NCBI RefSeq assembly: GCF_018873765.1
Contig: NC_057922.1
Coordinates: forward strand, 45,280,321-45,344,320
Direction of reading: 5' to 3'
Length of the DNA stretch: 64,000 bases
From: Telopea speciosissima
Lineage: Eukaryota; Streptophyta; Magnoliopsida; Proteales; Proteaceae
Part shown: piece after piece, positions 1-11,599 of the stretch
Numbering within the stretch: position 1 is the first letter of the stretch
Layout of the letters: every line of letters starts with the position of its first letter
The notes under the pieces: model-generated
Told to the model about the DNA's origin: nothing
The model's database searches: none
What the model saw: only the letters and a program-made list of their open reading frames with translations
Position numbers and translations under genes: made by a program

Positions 1-463
1 CATTGGTATACTTACTGAAGCATGTCATGATGGATCTCCACATACATAATCCCTCCAAGGATCGGTAGATGTACATCTTCAAAAGCAGTTGGATTGTCTG
101 AGCTTATGTCTATATTCCATTTGCGTAAAATCTCATCGAGAGTTGCCTTCTTTGGGGGATGCATATCGCTTGTACCCAACCAAAGAACTCCTTAGTAGAC
201 TGGAAAAGATCTCTCTTTTTTTTCTTCTTTTTGGACTCAAGTAATAGTCAGCTCCTACTAGTAACACACTAGGAGATGCCGGATGGCGGTTTTTTGTTGG
301 ACAACAGGATTTTTCTTTTGATGGGTGATGGAAATTGCCAGGTGGCGGATTTAGGTATATGCCCCTAGTGAAAGGTTGATGTGACCGCACTTGAGCATAC
401 CAAGTTGCCTACGTATCCTTTGAAAAGGAATCAGGTCAAACGTAGTTCATGTAGACCTGACGG
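1..463 (-). other. 3' untranslated part of the Tat element
   Basis: This lies downstream of the integrase stop on the minus strand. The open frame at 133-390 has no recognisable domain. I see no LTR terminus or polypurine tract, so the 3' LTR should begin beyond the left edge. Confidence 0.5.
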
Positions 464-1607
464 CTACACGAAATATTTCTTGAGTTGGTCCATGTTGACA
501 AGGCCCTTAACGTCTTCTCCATCAAAATCCACAAGTCGAATAGCTTGCCCGGTTAGGATTTCCTTTACTTGTTTAGGTCCGCTCCAATTTGGATTGAACT
601 TGCCCCTTGGGTCGTGGATAGGTTCCCTTTGCTCACGAAGAACTAAATCTCCTTCTTCGATGTTCCGAGGGCGAACTTCTTGGTTGAAGGCTCTCGCCAT
701 TCTGAGTTGGTACTTTTTAAGGTGATCCATGGCTTTCATCCTTTTCTCATCTAGCAGGTTGAGCTCATCATGCCTTTCGTATATCCATTCTCCTTCGGGT
801 AATTTGTAGTCCAACAATACTCTAAGGGATGGTACTTGGATTTCTATAGGTAATACTACCTCCATTCCATAGACCAACGAAAAAGAAGTTGCCCCATTAA
901 AAGTTTGAATGGACGTTCGATAAGCCCATAACGCATATGGGAGCTTGTCTACCCACTCTCTATGAGTATCAGCCAATGTTTGCAATATGACTTTGACATT
1001 TTTGTTGGCTGCTTCCACTGCTCCATTAGTCTGTGGTCTGTAAGTCATAGACCGGGGCCTCTTGATACCAAAGTTGGCGCAAAACTTATCCATTTCACCA
1101 AGAAATGTGCTCCCTGATTAGATATGAGGGCATGTGGCACTCCGTATTTATATATGATATTTTCCTTGATGAATTTCGCTACCTTCGCAGCCGTCAAGAT
1201 GGCATAAGACTGTGCTTCCACCCATTTAGTGAAATAATCTATGGCGACGAGGATGAATTCATGTCCGTTAGATGCTTTCAGCGTCACCTTCCCTATGATA
1301 TCAATGCCTCATGTGGAGAAAGGCTAGGGAGCATTCAATGAGTGGAGTTTTGTGGGAGGAATGTGGATAATGTTGGCAAATATCTGGCATTTGTGGCATC
1401 TTTTCACAAACGTGGCACAATCTTCTTCCATGGTTGCCCAATAATACCCAATCTCAAGATCTTCTTGGTAAGCATTCTAGCATTCATATGCGGTCCACAG
1501 ATTCCCTGATGGATTTCCTTCATGATCGTTTGAGCTTGTTCCTCATCTACACAGAGTAGTTGTATGCCATCATAAGATCTTTTGTACAACAAGTCTCCTT
1601 GGAGCAT
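464..1607 (-). pseudogene. Tat element integrase (zinc finger, catalytic core, C-terminus), broken
   Basis: The integrase would insert element cDNA into the host genome. The N-terminal zinc-binding part lies at 1404-1607 (LLYKRSYDG, then IHQGICGPHM). The core follows at 1045-1287 (AIDYFTKWVEAQ) and continues in another frame at 464-1093 (YRPQTNGAVEAANK, then the C-terminal WSGPKQVKEI and MDQLKKYF). Frames change between the pieces and stops occur around 1290-1400. The second catalytic Asp is lost: the expected SDxG motif reads ISNQGAHF, an Asp-to-Asn change near 1115-1125 that fits a G-to-A transition. The catalytic Glu in NGAVEA is kept. The reading is sure from motif order; the protein cannot be functional. 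Confidence 0.9.
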
Positions 1608-1799
1608 GAATTGTGTGGCGTACTTCCGTAGCTGCTTCTTTTAGTTGCTTCTTTTCTCCCATTGTGAAATGTTTAGGGTACCTCCTTTCTCTGATGAAGT
1701 CAACTATGGATGCGAACTATACTTTCCCATCAGCTATCAAGACATTCATTGATTCTTCATATGCCGGCTCACATCACTTGTCTACCAAAAATGGTCGGA

Positions 1800-2655
1800 T
1801 ATGGGTATCTGGGTTGCATTCAACCATTGAGGCGAGGGTGGCCAATGTGTCTGCAAATCTGTTGTTGACCATTGGCTAATATTTGAACATAATTTCTTCA
1901 AAGTTCTTGATCATCCCCTCCAAGTGTTCTTGATAGGGTTTCAGCTTTTCATCTTTCGTTTTCCATTTCTCTTGAGTTTGATAGATTACGATTGACAAAT
2001 CCCCATAAACTTTCAACTTCTTGATTCCCAATGTCATGGTGGCCTCAAGGCCGATCACACATGCTTCGTACTCTGCGATGTTGTTGGTACACGGGAATTC
2101 TAATCGGAAAGCAGAAGGGAGATAAAGATCTTCTGGGGTTATCAGCAATATTCTGGCTCCATATCCCCTCTGATTAGCTACGTCATCAAAGTACAACTGC
2201 CACCAGTCTTTGCACTCTTCTTCTTCCATGCATGCTAAGTCCTCATCCGGGAAAAGATCTTCCATTGGTCGCGAATCCGACTCCACCGGATGTGCAGCTA
2301 GATGGTCTGAGACTGCTTGCCCCTTCATAGACTTTTTGTTGACATATGTTATGTCAAATCCCAATAATAACAACAGCCATCTGGCCATCCTTCCAGTCAG
2401 CGTTGACTTTTCAAACAAGTACTTTATCGGATCCATCCTTAAGATGAGTCGGATTGGATGCAAAAGCATGTAATGCCTCAATCTTTTAGTTACCCAAACA
2501 AAGGCGGTACACATCTTCTCCAAAGGGGTATAGTGAGTTTTGTATTCTAGCAACTTCTTGCTCAAGTAGTAGACTACGTGCTCTTCCCCATTCTTCTGAT
2601 CAAGCTGTGCTACCATCGATCCCATTTCCATTTCTTTGACGAATAAGTATAACAA
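1800..2655 (-). pseudogene. Tat element RNase H plus additional archaeal-type RNase H (aRH)
   Basis: One open stretch (1876-2655) holds two modules. Residues 1-124 are the tail of the RT-linked RNase H (YYLSKKLLEYKTHYTPLEK, then GFDITYVNKKSMKGQ and VSDHLAAHPV). After an acidic spacer, residues 152-259 form a second RNase H: YFDDVANQRGYGARI, TNNIAEYEACVIGLEA and LKVYGDLSIV, with Asp, Glu and Asp at the usual catalytic places. The C-terminal motif NRFADTLATLASM follows a stop codon near 1880. The second RNase H assigns the element to the Tat clade. The start is not at a Met because the protein is one section of a Pol polyprotein. Confidence 0.9.
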
Positions 2656-2659
2656 CAGC

Positions 2660-3709
2660 GGTTCACCCAGCGTCGGCGGGACAAGTACTGGCGGATGAGT
2701 CAGGTACTCTTTTATTTTTCCGAATGCCTCTTAGCACTTATAGTTCCAATCTTTTGGTTCTTCTTTTCTCAGGAGTTTGAAGATGGGTTCACATGTCGCG
2801 GTTAGGCGTGCTATGAACCGGCTTATATACTAGATGCGACCCAAGAAACCTCGGTTCTCTTTTTTTGTTTTTGGTGATGACATTTCTATTATAGCCTTTA
2901 TTTTGTAGGGATCCACTTCTATTCCTCTTTCACTGATGAGAAAATCCCAAAAGCTTCCCTGCCGTTGCTCCGAATACACATTTTTTAGGGATCAATCTGA
3001 GCTTGTATTCTTTTATCCGCTCAAGAAACTTTCTCAGTGCCAAAAAATGCCCCTTCCGGGTGATCAATTTGACGATCATATCATCCACATACACCTCTAC
3101 TTCTTTGTGTATTATGTCATGTAGGATGACTGTATCTGCTCTTTAATACGTTGCTCCTGCATTCTTTAGACCAAAGGGAATTACCTTGTAACAATAAGTT
3201 CCCCATGGTGTGGTAAACGTTGTCTTCTCTCTGTCCTTTGGATACATGCTGATCTAATTATACCCAGAAAATCAGTCCATAAATAATAGTAGGGCGTGCT
3301 TTGTGGTCTTGTCTACCAACAAGTCAATGTGTGGCAATGGGAAGTCATCCTTGAGGCTGACTTTGTTGAGTTCTCGAAAATCCATGCACATCCGTACTTT
3401 CCCATCTTTCTTGGGAACTGGGACAATTTTGGACAACCATTAAGGGTACTGTGCCACTTGGAGAAATCTTGCATTCCACTGCTTGATGACTTCCTCCCTG
3501 ATCTTTTCACTCCATTCAGGCCGCATTCTTCTGGGCTTCTGCTTGACAGGCCGAGCGTCTAAATAAGTGGGCAATTGGTGTTGTACTATCCTTGGATCAA
3601 TGCCTAGCATATCTACATAGGACCATGCGAATACTTCTTGAAACTCTTTCAACAGGGCTGTCATCTGACCAACTTTCTCTTTATCGAGTGAGGAGCCAAT
3701 TTTAACCAT
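2660..3709 (-). pseudogene. Tat element reverse transcriptase, several stops and frameshifts
   Basis: The N-terminal part (3440-3709) reads LLKEFQEVFAWSYVDMLGID, QLPTYLDARPVKQ and RRMRPEWSEKIREEV, typical of Tat RTs. It continues through broken frames as WLSKIVPVPKKDGKVRMC, DFRELNKVSLKDDFPLPHID, FGLKNAGATY and the catalytic YVDD box, whose codons lie at 3080-3091. Later come LALRKFLERIKEYKLRL and VFGATAGKLLGF. I see at least five in-frame stops between 2700 and 3440. The domain would copy element RNA into DNA. It joins the RNase H block downstream in the same polyprotein. Confidence 0.88.
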
Positions 3710-5392
3710 TCGGGGACACTATTCTGTTCTTAGATTTATGAGAAATGTGTCCTCTCAGGAAGGCTGGGCCTTTCTTTACTTTAGTTATTTTATTAAGTGA
3801 TGGTGTTCAAGGATATCCTCATCATCGGAAGATGAATTAGAGGAAGAAGAAGAGACATACTCGGAATGGTTGACTTCATTCATGATGGAAAGAGGAGTAC
3901 AAACAGACTCGATTGACTGGAAGGTACTACCTTCCTCAATTACAAAAGACTTACCAGCAGATGAGACTAATTTGGAGCTGACCACTCCTTGAGACTCTAT
4001 TTCCTGAAACCTATCAGAAACACTAATCCAGTTTACAATGGGTTCTTGGAGAGGGTGAATCAAAAGATGAGGTTTTGGCCCTTCTTCGTCCCTTGCAAAA
4101 ATCATGGCTATCTCGAACAATTCTCTGATGCTCAGATCTTCTTCAGCAGCTTTCAATTCTGCTTATTCCACTTCTTCTTCCCCAATGCTATCAATAGAGT
4201 GAATTCCTTTGGTTGGATCAAAGTACGGATCGCCGGTATTGACATTACCAACCCAATTTCCCCATCCTTCCAGCATTCTTGGTGGACCAATATAGAGGAA
4301 ATCATCTGAGTATAACATAAGATCTTGGGGTGGATTCCCAAAGAAATCCTTGGTTTGTCAGGTTCAGCCAAGCCATGTTCCTCAGCTCGTGCAACATTCT
4401 CTGAAGTGCATCTTCTTCTGCAGGTACTTCTATCTTTTCAACTTGTTCTACCAAATGGCCACACACCATGTTCGGGAAGCTGGAAGTTGTTTGATACATG
4501 ATGTCATGGGCCTTGGATATTAGCCCAAGGATATCTTGCACTTGATGTAAGATGCTCATGCCCCATCTATTGAAGTTTACTTCTTCGATGAACCATGCTC
4601 TTCTCGGATTTTTGGGGGACCTTTCTCCCTCACTGCTGCTACTTCCCTTATTTTTGAGAGGTATGGGTTGGATGAGATCAATTGGGTCCATTCCATCATT
4701 GTCTGCTCCAATATTGTATATTACAGTTTCAACGGAGAACTCATCTTCAGAATGTGACTCGAAGTCTTCTCCTTCACTGTCATCCGTACTTCCTCCCATC
4801 TGGATAAGGAAAGTGTCTCCCGAGAGACTCTCACTGATGGCCAGCGTGGATACGGCTTGGATCAAGCTTGGTGTGACCTCTTCAATGATTTTCATATTTT
4901 CTTTAGGTGGCTCTCCCCCAATGGGTTGAATGTGAACTGTCGGGTTAACGCATTCTTCTTCATCTTCAAAGTTTTACACATATGTCATGTAGCTGATCTC
5001 ATAATCGGTGAACTCGAACTTTCTCAATTGCGCATGAGGCCCAAGGCTGTCTATCCCATTCTCTAGGTATTCCAGCTTCATCATGAGATGGTTGGAGGCT
5101 ATTCCCTTCCCTCGGTCACACTACTATCTACCTTCTCTGAATTTCCCATCATAGTTGGTTCTTGCACAATAAACACATACCATCATCTTTTTTGCTCTCC
5201 TCTTCCGAGTGTATCTGCTTCAGCCACGAAAAGGTGTTGGCTAAGCTTCAATCATTTCTCTCCTATACATGTCTCTTAGGAAATTGCTGATGTTGGTTCT
5301 AGCTTCTGCTGGGAGGTCCATCTGCCATATAAGACGCACCTTATCCCTCCAAATTCTTCTTAAATACTTCAAGGGACCTCCTATGGGCCGAA
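3710..5392 (-). pseudogene. Tat gag-pol junction: acidic, low-complexity region, protease not identified
   Basis: Open stretches at 3785-4156, 4153-4371 and 4302-4895 encode Glu/Asp/Ser-rich protein (for example SSSSNSSSDDEDILEHHH and DDSEGEDFESHSEDEF). Closer to Gag come PHAQLRKFEFTDYEISYMTY and DLPAEARTNISNFLRDMY. Position in the polyprotein makes this the end of Gag, the protease region and the linker before RT. I could not find a clear Asp-Ser/Thr-Gly protease site, so the protease is either degraded or too diverged to recognise by eye. Confidence 0.55.
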
Positions 5393-6757
5393 TTAGATGG
5401 TTAGATCTACACCCGTTGTCCCTTCTTCCAAGGCATTTACAGATCCCATGGATGATCTCGGGGGGTCAAGTTCATTTTCATCAAGCGACCCCTTTAGGGT
5501 GGCAAATGCTTCCAGTATCTCACACCTCTGAGGGTAAAGATACTCATGATATACTCCATGCAGGTTTTTCAGGATTATGCCTACTTGCTCTTCTTCTGTT
5601 AGGCGAGGTTGCCTTTGCCTTAGAGTTTCCAACTCCTTCCTTTTCTTCTCATTTTCCTTAGTTTGGGCTGCTGGGATAGCCTTATAAATTCGAGAATCCA
5701 CCAACTTCCTCCCTTGTCTTGTAGGTTGGATCATGAATGTTGGGTCTTCATAAGGATCATCCTCTTGCAACATATTCACCCCATGGTTTGGCAATGGGTT
5801 AGTAGTTACATTGGCTTGTTGTTTCACTTTCAACGCTATCTTCCCCATGTCGATCAGGTCTTGTATGGCATGCTTGAGGTGTATGCATCTGTCGGTCTGA
5901 TGACCTTTCTGACTGTGTTAGTAGTAGTGAAATTCTAGCTTGTATCCTAGAGGTGGAATTGCCAAATCTACATGTTTCGGTGGTATGACATCCATCCGTT
6001 CCCTCTTAAGCTTGAAGAAGAGGCGAGTAGAAGTCATATTGCCAAAAGTAAACTGTCTAGGAGAGGCTGACTGTTCTACCTGGATAACCAATGGCGCAGT
6101 GGCTGTCGGCAAAATCTTCTTCTCGGTGTACTGGCTAGTAGTAACTGCATTCACTTTAGGACCCTTCCCTCTTCCTACTTTGTTGTTCTTGTTGGGGTAA
6201 GACCCAGAAGCCTCCTTAGTCGAAGCCTGTGCTTGCTTTCCCTTAAAGAGCTTATCTTCAATTCACTTTCTCATAGCTATGAGTGCTTCAAAGGTTTTGA
6301 TGTGCTGACAATAGAGGCAGTCATGGTACTCCCCATGTAAGTTCCCCAGAATCATTTCCACTTATTTTACTTCATTCAGACGTTTCCACATCCTGGATGC
6401 CTTCTCGTGGAACCTCATAATGAAATTGGAAAATCCGTTGTCAGCTCCTTGCCTCAAGGTCTCCAACTCACGCCAAGTAATATCTACCTCAGTGTTGTAA
6501 GAATATTGTTTGGTGAACTCCTTCACCACTGCCGACCAGGTTTGAGTTTGAGTTTGGTCTAACTAGGTGAGCCACCTCAGAGCCGATCCAGCCAATGAGT
6601 AAAGGAAGGCTTGACCCATTTGATTCTCAGTAAGATCCAATGACTTGGCCACAGTAATGAAGATTTTCAGGTGGGCTTTTGGGTCTACCGTCCCGTTGAA
6701 CTTGTCAAGCTTCCATTTGAAGTCTTCAGGTATCCTCCCCGTTGGGAAGAAGACCAA
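5393..6757 (-). pseudogene. Tat element Gag (capsid domain and zinc-knuckle-like motif)
   Basis: The retrotransposon Gag core starts at 6757: GRIPEDFKWKLDKFNGTVDP, then KAHLKIFITVAKSLDLTE and AFLYSLAGSALRWLT. After several frame breaks the piece at 5918-6154 ends in GYKLEFHYY. That is followed, past a stop, by HSQKGHQTDRCIHLKHAIQ, which resembles the Tat-type FHxxxGHxTxxCxxLK motif; the leading Cys of this motif is Glu here. The section at 5393-5848 continues with GIILKNLHGVYHEYLYPQ. Gag would build the virus-like particle. Multiple stops show that it is inactive. Confidence 0.82.
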
Positions 6758-7099
6758 ATCATCTTCTGGTTTTGCTATTGCTTTTCCTTACAGAGCAATC
6801 TCCAATTTTTCAACTTTCTCCCTCATCTGTTTCTCTCTTTTAGTCTCAAGGGGATTCTATGGGGTGTTGAAGACCACAACTTCTTCTTCCTCCACCACCA
6901 CCTTGGGTTATACTTTGGGTATTGGCGTCACCTTGGGTTCTCCAAGGATTTGTGCCTTGTCTCCTCAAGACTGACTCTACATCTCCTTAATCATCTGTGT
7001 GACTAGCTGCCTCATCTCAATAATCTCTCTTCGCATGCTGACCATTTCTTGACTCAAAACTTCTCTCGAAGAACCGGCCGTTGGTGGATCCATGTAACT

Positions 7100-8477
7100 C
7101 ATAAGAGGAGGTGACCCTACTAGACACCATCTCACGGGACTAGAAGATGGGCTGGGATTTCTGTTGAACGAAGGGGATGGACACTAGTGGAGGTGGGCCC
7201 AAGTTAATCGGCCGGCCTAACGGTCCCAAGCGGATAAGAAAGGGTTCTTTCATCGCAGAATTGTGCCTTGCAAGGGCGAAAGATTGTTTTAGGATTTTGT
7301 GTGACAAGCAAATCATCATTTTTTTTTCATTTCTTTATATATGTATATATACATATCTATGTTCTGGTTTACAAAGCAAATATACAAACAGTGGTTGGGT
7401 GGCGTGATGATCCATTCTTGACCTCCTCACTCCACTTCTGGCCATAAATCCTCTCTTGTTCGATGGCTCCCAGAGATCATATTAGGATAGTCACGAGGGG
7501 GGTTTCCTGAAGATCTCTTGATGGTCTATCCTCAGTTAATGTAGAGTACCTTCCATTTTGGGACAACCAGGGCTCCATTATTGACATAATGTCCTGGGTG
7601 GTGTACCATTTTTCGAGGGACTATCGAGGCTACACATTTTTTTTTATGCACCATCTCGGACGATTATGTCGCTTTCATCGAGGGACTATCAAGGGACAAA
7701 TGGAGCCCTTTCCCATGATGGGTATACTACATTAAGGAGGATATACTTTCAGGAACCTCGTTTTCAGCCCCGAAGGTTTGCTACGTTAGTTTATGGCGTA
7801 TCCTAATCATATATGGTCTAATTTCCTACATGATGCATGCACTGGATAGGCTGATAAGATAGAAAAAGGTCACCTTTGACAGCACCTATATACCTATCGC
7901 TCGTGGTTGCGAATCGCCACCACGTGGTGCTTTTAAAATACCTAAAGATTAGGTCACACGATCTCAGAGTAATCAAACTAGTGCCCTTTTAGTAGCGAAG
8001 TACCCCACGGCACACTAGTGACCACCCTCGTCGGTACGATCTCAGAGTAATCAAACTAGTGCCCTTTTTTAGTAACAAAATACCACACGGCACACTAGTG
8101 AATACCCTCGTCGGTGATTCTAAACTCGTGCAGTAAATATCAATGGTTGTCGCTTCGTTGTGAATTAACCATATCTACATATGGGGTCTAACGACTAACC
8201 ATAGGGCTATGTGTTTCAATGCAATGTTGTGTGTGCATGATAGTGGTGGCGAAAGCGGGTATCATCCGATCTTAGAGAACTTAGTATGATGTGCCCCACC
8301 TCCCCGGGGGTACAGGCACAACAGGGAGTACCTCGTCATTTGACTTCACTTCGAACACGCATGATGCAGTTAGTACACAAAAGGGGTTAGCCGAACATGT
8401 TATCAATCAATAATGCAAAAGTAAGAATATTCTTGCATTCAACGGTAGCATCTAGTATTGAAAGCATGACCATCAAT
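7100..8477 (-). other. Tat element untranslated leader
   Basis: This is 1.4 kb between the primer site and the first Gag motifs, with no credible coding frame. Such long leaders are usual in the Tat/Ogre group. It holds a two-copy tandem repeat (listed separately). Confidence 0.6.
7960..8116. repeat. 78-bp tandem duplication in the Tat leader
   Basis: Two head-to-tail units start at 7960 and 8038. Both begin GATCTCAGAGTAATCAAACT and end near CCCTCGTCGGT. They differ by about ten substitutions and a short T insertion. Confidence 0.85.
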
Positions 8478-8495
8478 CCCCAGCAGAGTCGCCAC
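8478..8495 (-). other. Primer binding site of the Tat element
   Basis: The minus strand reads GTGGCGACTCTGCTGGGG directly inside the LTR terminus. The TGGCGACTC core is the form found in Tat/Ogre elements, where minus-strand DNA synthesis is primed by a host tRNA (assigned to tRNA-Arg in that group, from memory). Confidence 0.75.
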
Positions 8496-9937
8496 TGTGA
8501 GGATCCATTCCTAGAACAGCATGTGAGGGGGGTTGTTTGGGTTCCCTGCACTTGGTTCCTCTTTGGGTTTGGGGTTTATGCTCCTCGATTGGAGAGAGAG
8601 AAAGAATGCATCTTCTCAAATGGTTAGGATTTATCAAGGGATGGGGGTCGTCATACAATTAAATGAAATGAAGTCACCACCTAGGATTAGGGCCTAGGAC
8701 CCATTGGTGTAGCCATGTGAAGGGCTATGGGACTTTGTTTGGTCTAGTCAAAGATTCGGGGTAAGTGGTCAGCTTACAAGAGTGGGAAGGTGTTAGGCAC
8801 CACCTCACCCGACAAAACTGGTCTTTTTTACTAGATTCTGGTTTTCAAATATTCTTCCTTCATAAATGTCCTATTCCCACATGTACGGCTAACATGATGT
8901 GCAAATTGCTTAATTAAATTAACTACTGTACACTACACAGTCATAATGTAAAAGTCTACATTATTACAGAATTAAAATGTGATGAAAGAATTAAACACAT
9001 ATATGCGTTTAAATCAATGCAGTTATACGAGATGAATCACGTCCCCCAACTTAGATGGATGTAAAAGACTGGCTTTGTCCTTCATCGGACAGAGTAAGGA
9101 CATCAAAAAGTAGCTACCTGGATATCAGGCAGAATAAGGGTGTCAGAAAAATATTTGGGGAGTACTTACCCGGATGTTGGGCAACGTAATGGCGTACGGG
9201 TGTCAGGTGCTAAGACCTCAGACAAAATAACGGCGTCGTAGAGCTTCGAAAGCGAGGCTTCTTCAAATATCGGGCAAAGTATCAATGCATGGGCGTCAGA
9301 TACTATGGCCTCGAACAGAATAACAGTGTTAAAAAATGTTTCAAAAATTGGGATTAGGGCATCGGGCAAAGTGATTAGACCATGGGAGGCTTCAGGTTTT
9401 CGGACAAAACCGAGTTAGGAAAGGCAAGTCCGAAGGATCCAGACTCCAGACAGAGGAACTAGGCTCGAAGGCTCAAAATCGAACAGGGGCAGGACCCCGA
9501 AACCAGGAAAAAGGAAAAAACTGAAAAACTGGAGCTCTGGGGTCCCCCCTCTCCTCCACTTGAGACCTTGTTGAAATGAGGGGTGGGGGTTATTTATAGG
9601 CAAAAATCCATCTGGCGGCGCTGCCGGATGGCACCGCGGCCGAGCACGGTGTTGTCGGGCGGTGCCTTGGCCAAGTGTGGTGCTATCAGGCGGTGTTGCA
9701 GCCAGGCACGGTGTTGTTGGGTAGTGTCGCAGCCGTGGGCGATGCCACTAGGTCAGGGCTTCAAGCGAGGGCGTCGTGGGGGTCATTCCGGGAATGCAGG
9801 GGGACCACGGGTGAAAACAAAATGGAACAGGGGGTGTCCGAGTTACCCCGAAGGAAAGGTGTATTTAAAGGGCATTGCTAGTCTTTCGCGTCCAGTTGTC
9901 GTCATCTCTAGGGGGGTGGCAAAATCCAATGTCTACA
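8496..9937 (-). repeat. 5' LTR of the Tat element, 1442 bp
   Basis: On the minus strand the LTR starts TGTAGACATTGGATTTTGCC at 9937 and ends GGATCCTCACA at 8496, directly before the primer site, giving standard TG...CA ends. The promoter TATA box is on the minus strand at 9591-9599. A GC-rich repeated block (about 9605-9770) sits upstream of it in U3. A diverged partial copy in the opposite orientation is found at 22261-22930, which independently supports the inner end. Confidence 0.9.
9591..9599 (-). promoter_or_regulatory. TATA box of the Tat LTR promoter
   Basis: The minus strand reads CTATAAATA, about 340 bp inside the LTR start, the expected place for the U3/R promoter. Upstream U3 contains repeated GC-rich GGTGTTG-type motifs. 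Confidence 0.6.
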
Positions 9938-10137
9938 GGTTTCCAACTTCTTGTTCAATGATTTATCCTCTTTCCAAAATTAGTTTTCCAAAATAATAGC
10001 AATCTCCTCCTCTAAAATAGGAAATTGTAATCCTTTTAGCAATCGGTCAATCTCCTCTAAAATAGGAAAATGTAATCCTTTTAGCAATCGGTTGAAGATC
10101 TTTTTTTAATAAAATCCATATGGCAAGGGGGTGAATT
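9938..10137. other. 200-bp spacer between two retrotransposons, with a tandem duplication
   Basis: No gene is seen. Two tandem units of about 46 bp (10000-10047 and 10048-10091) both read CAATCTCCTC...TAAAATAGGAAA...CTTTTAGCAATCGGT, with a 3-bp indel and one substitution. Confidence 0.8.
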
Positions 10138-11525
10138 TGTTGGGAAATCACTTCCCTCCCCAATCATTGGTTTTGATGATAACAAACAAACATGTTTGAA
10201 AATGTACATCAAGTTAAGAAGTCAAGAAGCTAAGAAGCCCAGAACTAAAGAATCAAAGAACTTGGATGATCAAGGATGCTGAAAAGTCCTGCAAAGCTTC
10301 ATCAATAGAAAGATCTAAACAAGATCTTTTGAAGATGTCAAGATGAAGCTCACACATTGAAGACTTAAACCTTTAGACACATTCCACTTACACTCAATGT
10401 ATTGCATGATATTCTTAATGAAACTTGCATTGCATCCATCATGCATTTTAGAGACTTTAAGAGTCTAGATTATATACCATAATGGCCTTAGCATCAATAA
10501 GGTTTAATATGTCTAAGTACCCACAAAGAAAAATTACAGAAAACACCCTGTCTATGAACCAGTTTCAAAATCGGTCGATCGATTAATCTTTACATAGATC
10601 GACCGCTGGTCACAGAAGCTGAAGTGGGACGTACCAGTTGGGGAACCGATCGCCTAACACTAATCGGTTCTACAAACGATCGACCGATGATCAATTGATT
10701 GGTGCAATTTGACTCCAACGGCTATATTTTGCAATGGCTCTCTTAAAGAGGTCGATCGACACACAAAGTGGTCGATCGATTTGACTAAAAATTAGTCATT
10801 TTTAATCCGTTATGACTCAAACTCAACCCAGATTTTTTGTATAAATAGAGCTTCTTCTTAGCTCTAAACACAACACTTGAAACCCCTCAAGTACTAGCAA
10901 TTAAAGTCTTGTTTGTGTGAGTTTCAAATCAAGTGAGAGCTATATTTAAGCATCAATCTCAAGCTCTCTTTGTTGAAGTCAAGCTCTCTCTTACAAGTCC
11001 ATTCAAAGAGAACTTTAACTCATCAAAGACCTTCTCAACATTTATGTTTCAAGCATTATCATCTTGAAGGCACTACATTGAGCATTCATGTATACATCAT
11101 TCTTCACTCGCAAGGAATACATGTCATATTCCTTGCCTATGTAATCCTTACATTTTATCTTTCAATTGTTTATGCTTTTGAGTTAAGAAAGCATTTTTAT
11201 ATTAATCTAGACTATACTTAGATTAGTGTGTGGGATCCTCTTATCCTACGAAAAAGAGTTAGGATCCTCTTATCCTATGAAAAATATTGTAAAGGTGTTC
11301 TTCCCACCTACTGTACTGAAAGGAAGCTACTAGTGTAATTCTCTCAAGGTTGAGAGGAGTGGATGTAAGCTTGGTTTAGCAGAATCACTATAAATCTTGT
11401 GTCTTCCTATTTTCGCATTATTGTTGTTTACTATTTTATTTTAAACACTTAATTGGGAGACAAATCGAAAAAGAGTAAAAATTCACTAGTGATAACCTAA
11501 TCACCCCCATCTAGGTTATCTCACA
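10138..11525 (+). repeat. 5' LTR of the SIRE-like copia element, 1388 bp
   Basis: It begins TGTTGGGAAATCACTTCCC and ends CTAGGTTATCTCACA, two bases before the primer site. The five bases before it are GAATT; the other end of the element is lost, so a target duplication cannot be tested. It contains a TATA box at 10840-10848 and several GGTCGATCGA-type palindromic motifs between 10570 and 10790. The small open frame at 10970-11221 is not believed. Confidence 0.85.
10840..10848 (+). promoter_or_regulatory. TATA box in the copia LTR
   Basis: TATAAATAG lies 700 bp into the LTR, followed by an ACA-rich leader; a typical LTR promoter arrangement. Confidence 0.55.
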
Positions 11526-11527
11526 AT

Positions 11528-11540
11528 TGGTATCAGAGCG
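11528..11540 (+). other. Primer binding site, initiator tRNA-Met type
   Basis: TGGTATCAGAGCG lies two bases after the LTR end. It complements the 3' end of plant initiator tRNA-Met, the usual copia primer. Confidence 0.9.
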
Positions 11541-11599
11541 GGAGCTCAATACACAGAGATTAAAGATCCATAACATCACGCCACAATGCACTTGAGGGA

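Larger units (their letters stand above)
1..9937 (-). mobile_element. Tat-lineage Ty3/gypsy retrotransposon, decayed, 3' end outside window
   Basis: The minus strand reads, in order, LTR (8496-9937), primer site, leader, Gag, acidic linker, reverse transcriptase, RNase H, a second RNase H and integrase. A second RNase H between the RT-linked RNase H and the integrase is the hallmark of the Tat clade (established knowledge), and the primer site has the matching TGGCGACTC form. Every coding domain is broken by stops or frameshifts, so the copy is dead. The 3' LTR is not seen and probably lies left of position 1. The outer LTR end at 9937 is followed by GGTTT, but the matching target duplication is outside the window. 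Confidence 0.9.

Noticed and set aside
11528..11540. TGGTATCAGAGC-type segments as tRNA gene remnants
   Set aside because: They lie next to LTR ends and are primer binding sites; no tRNA cloverleaf is present.
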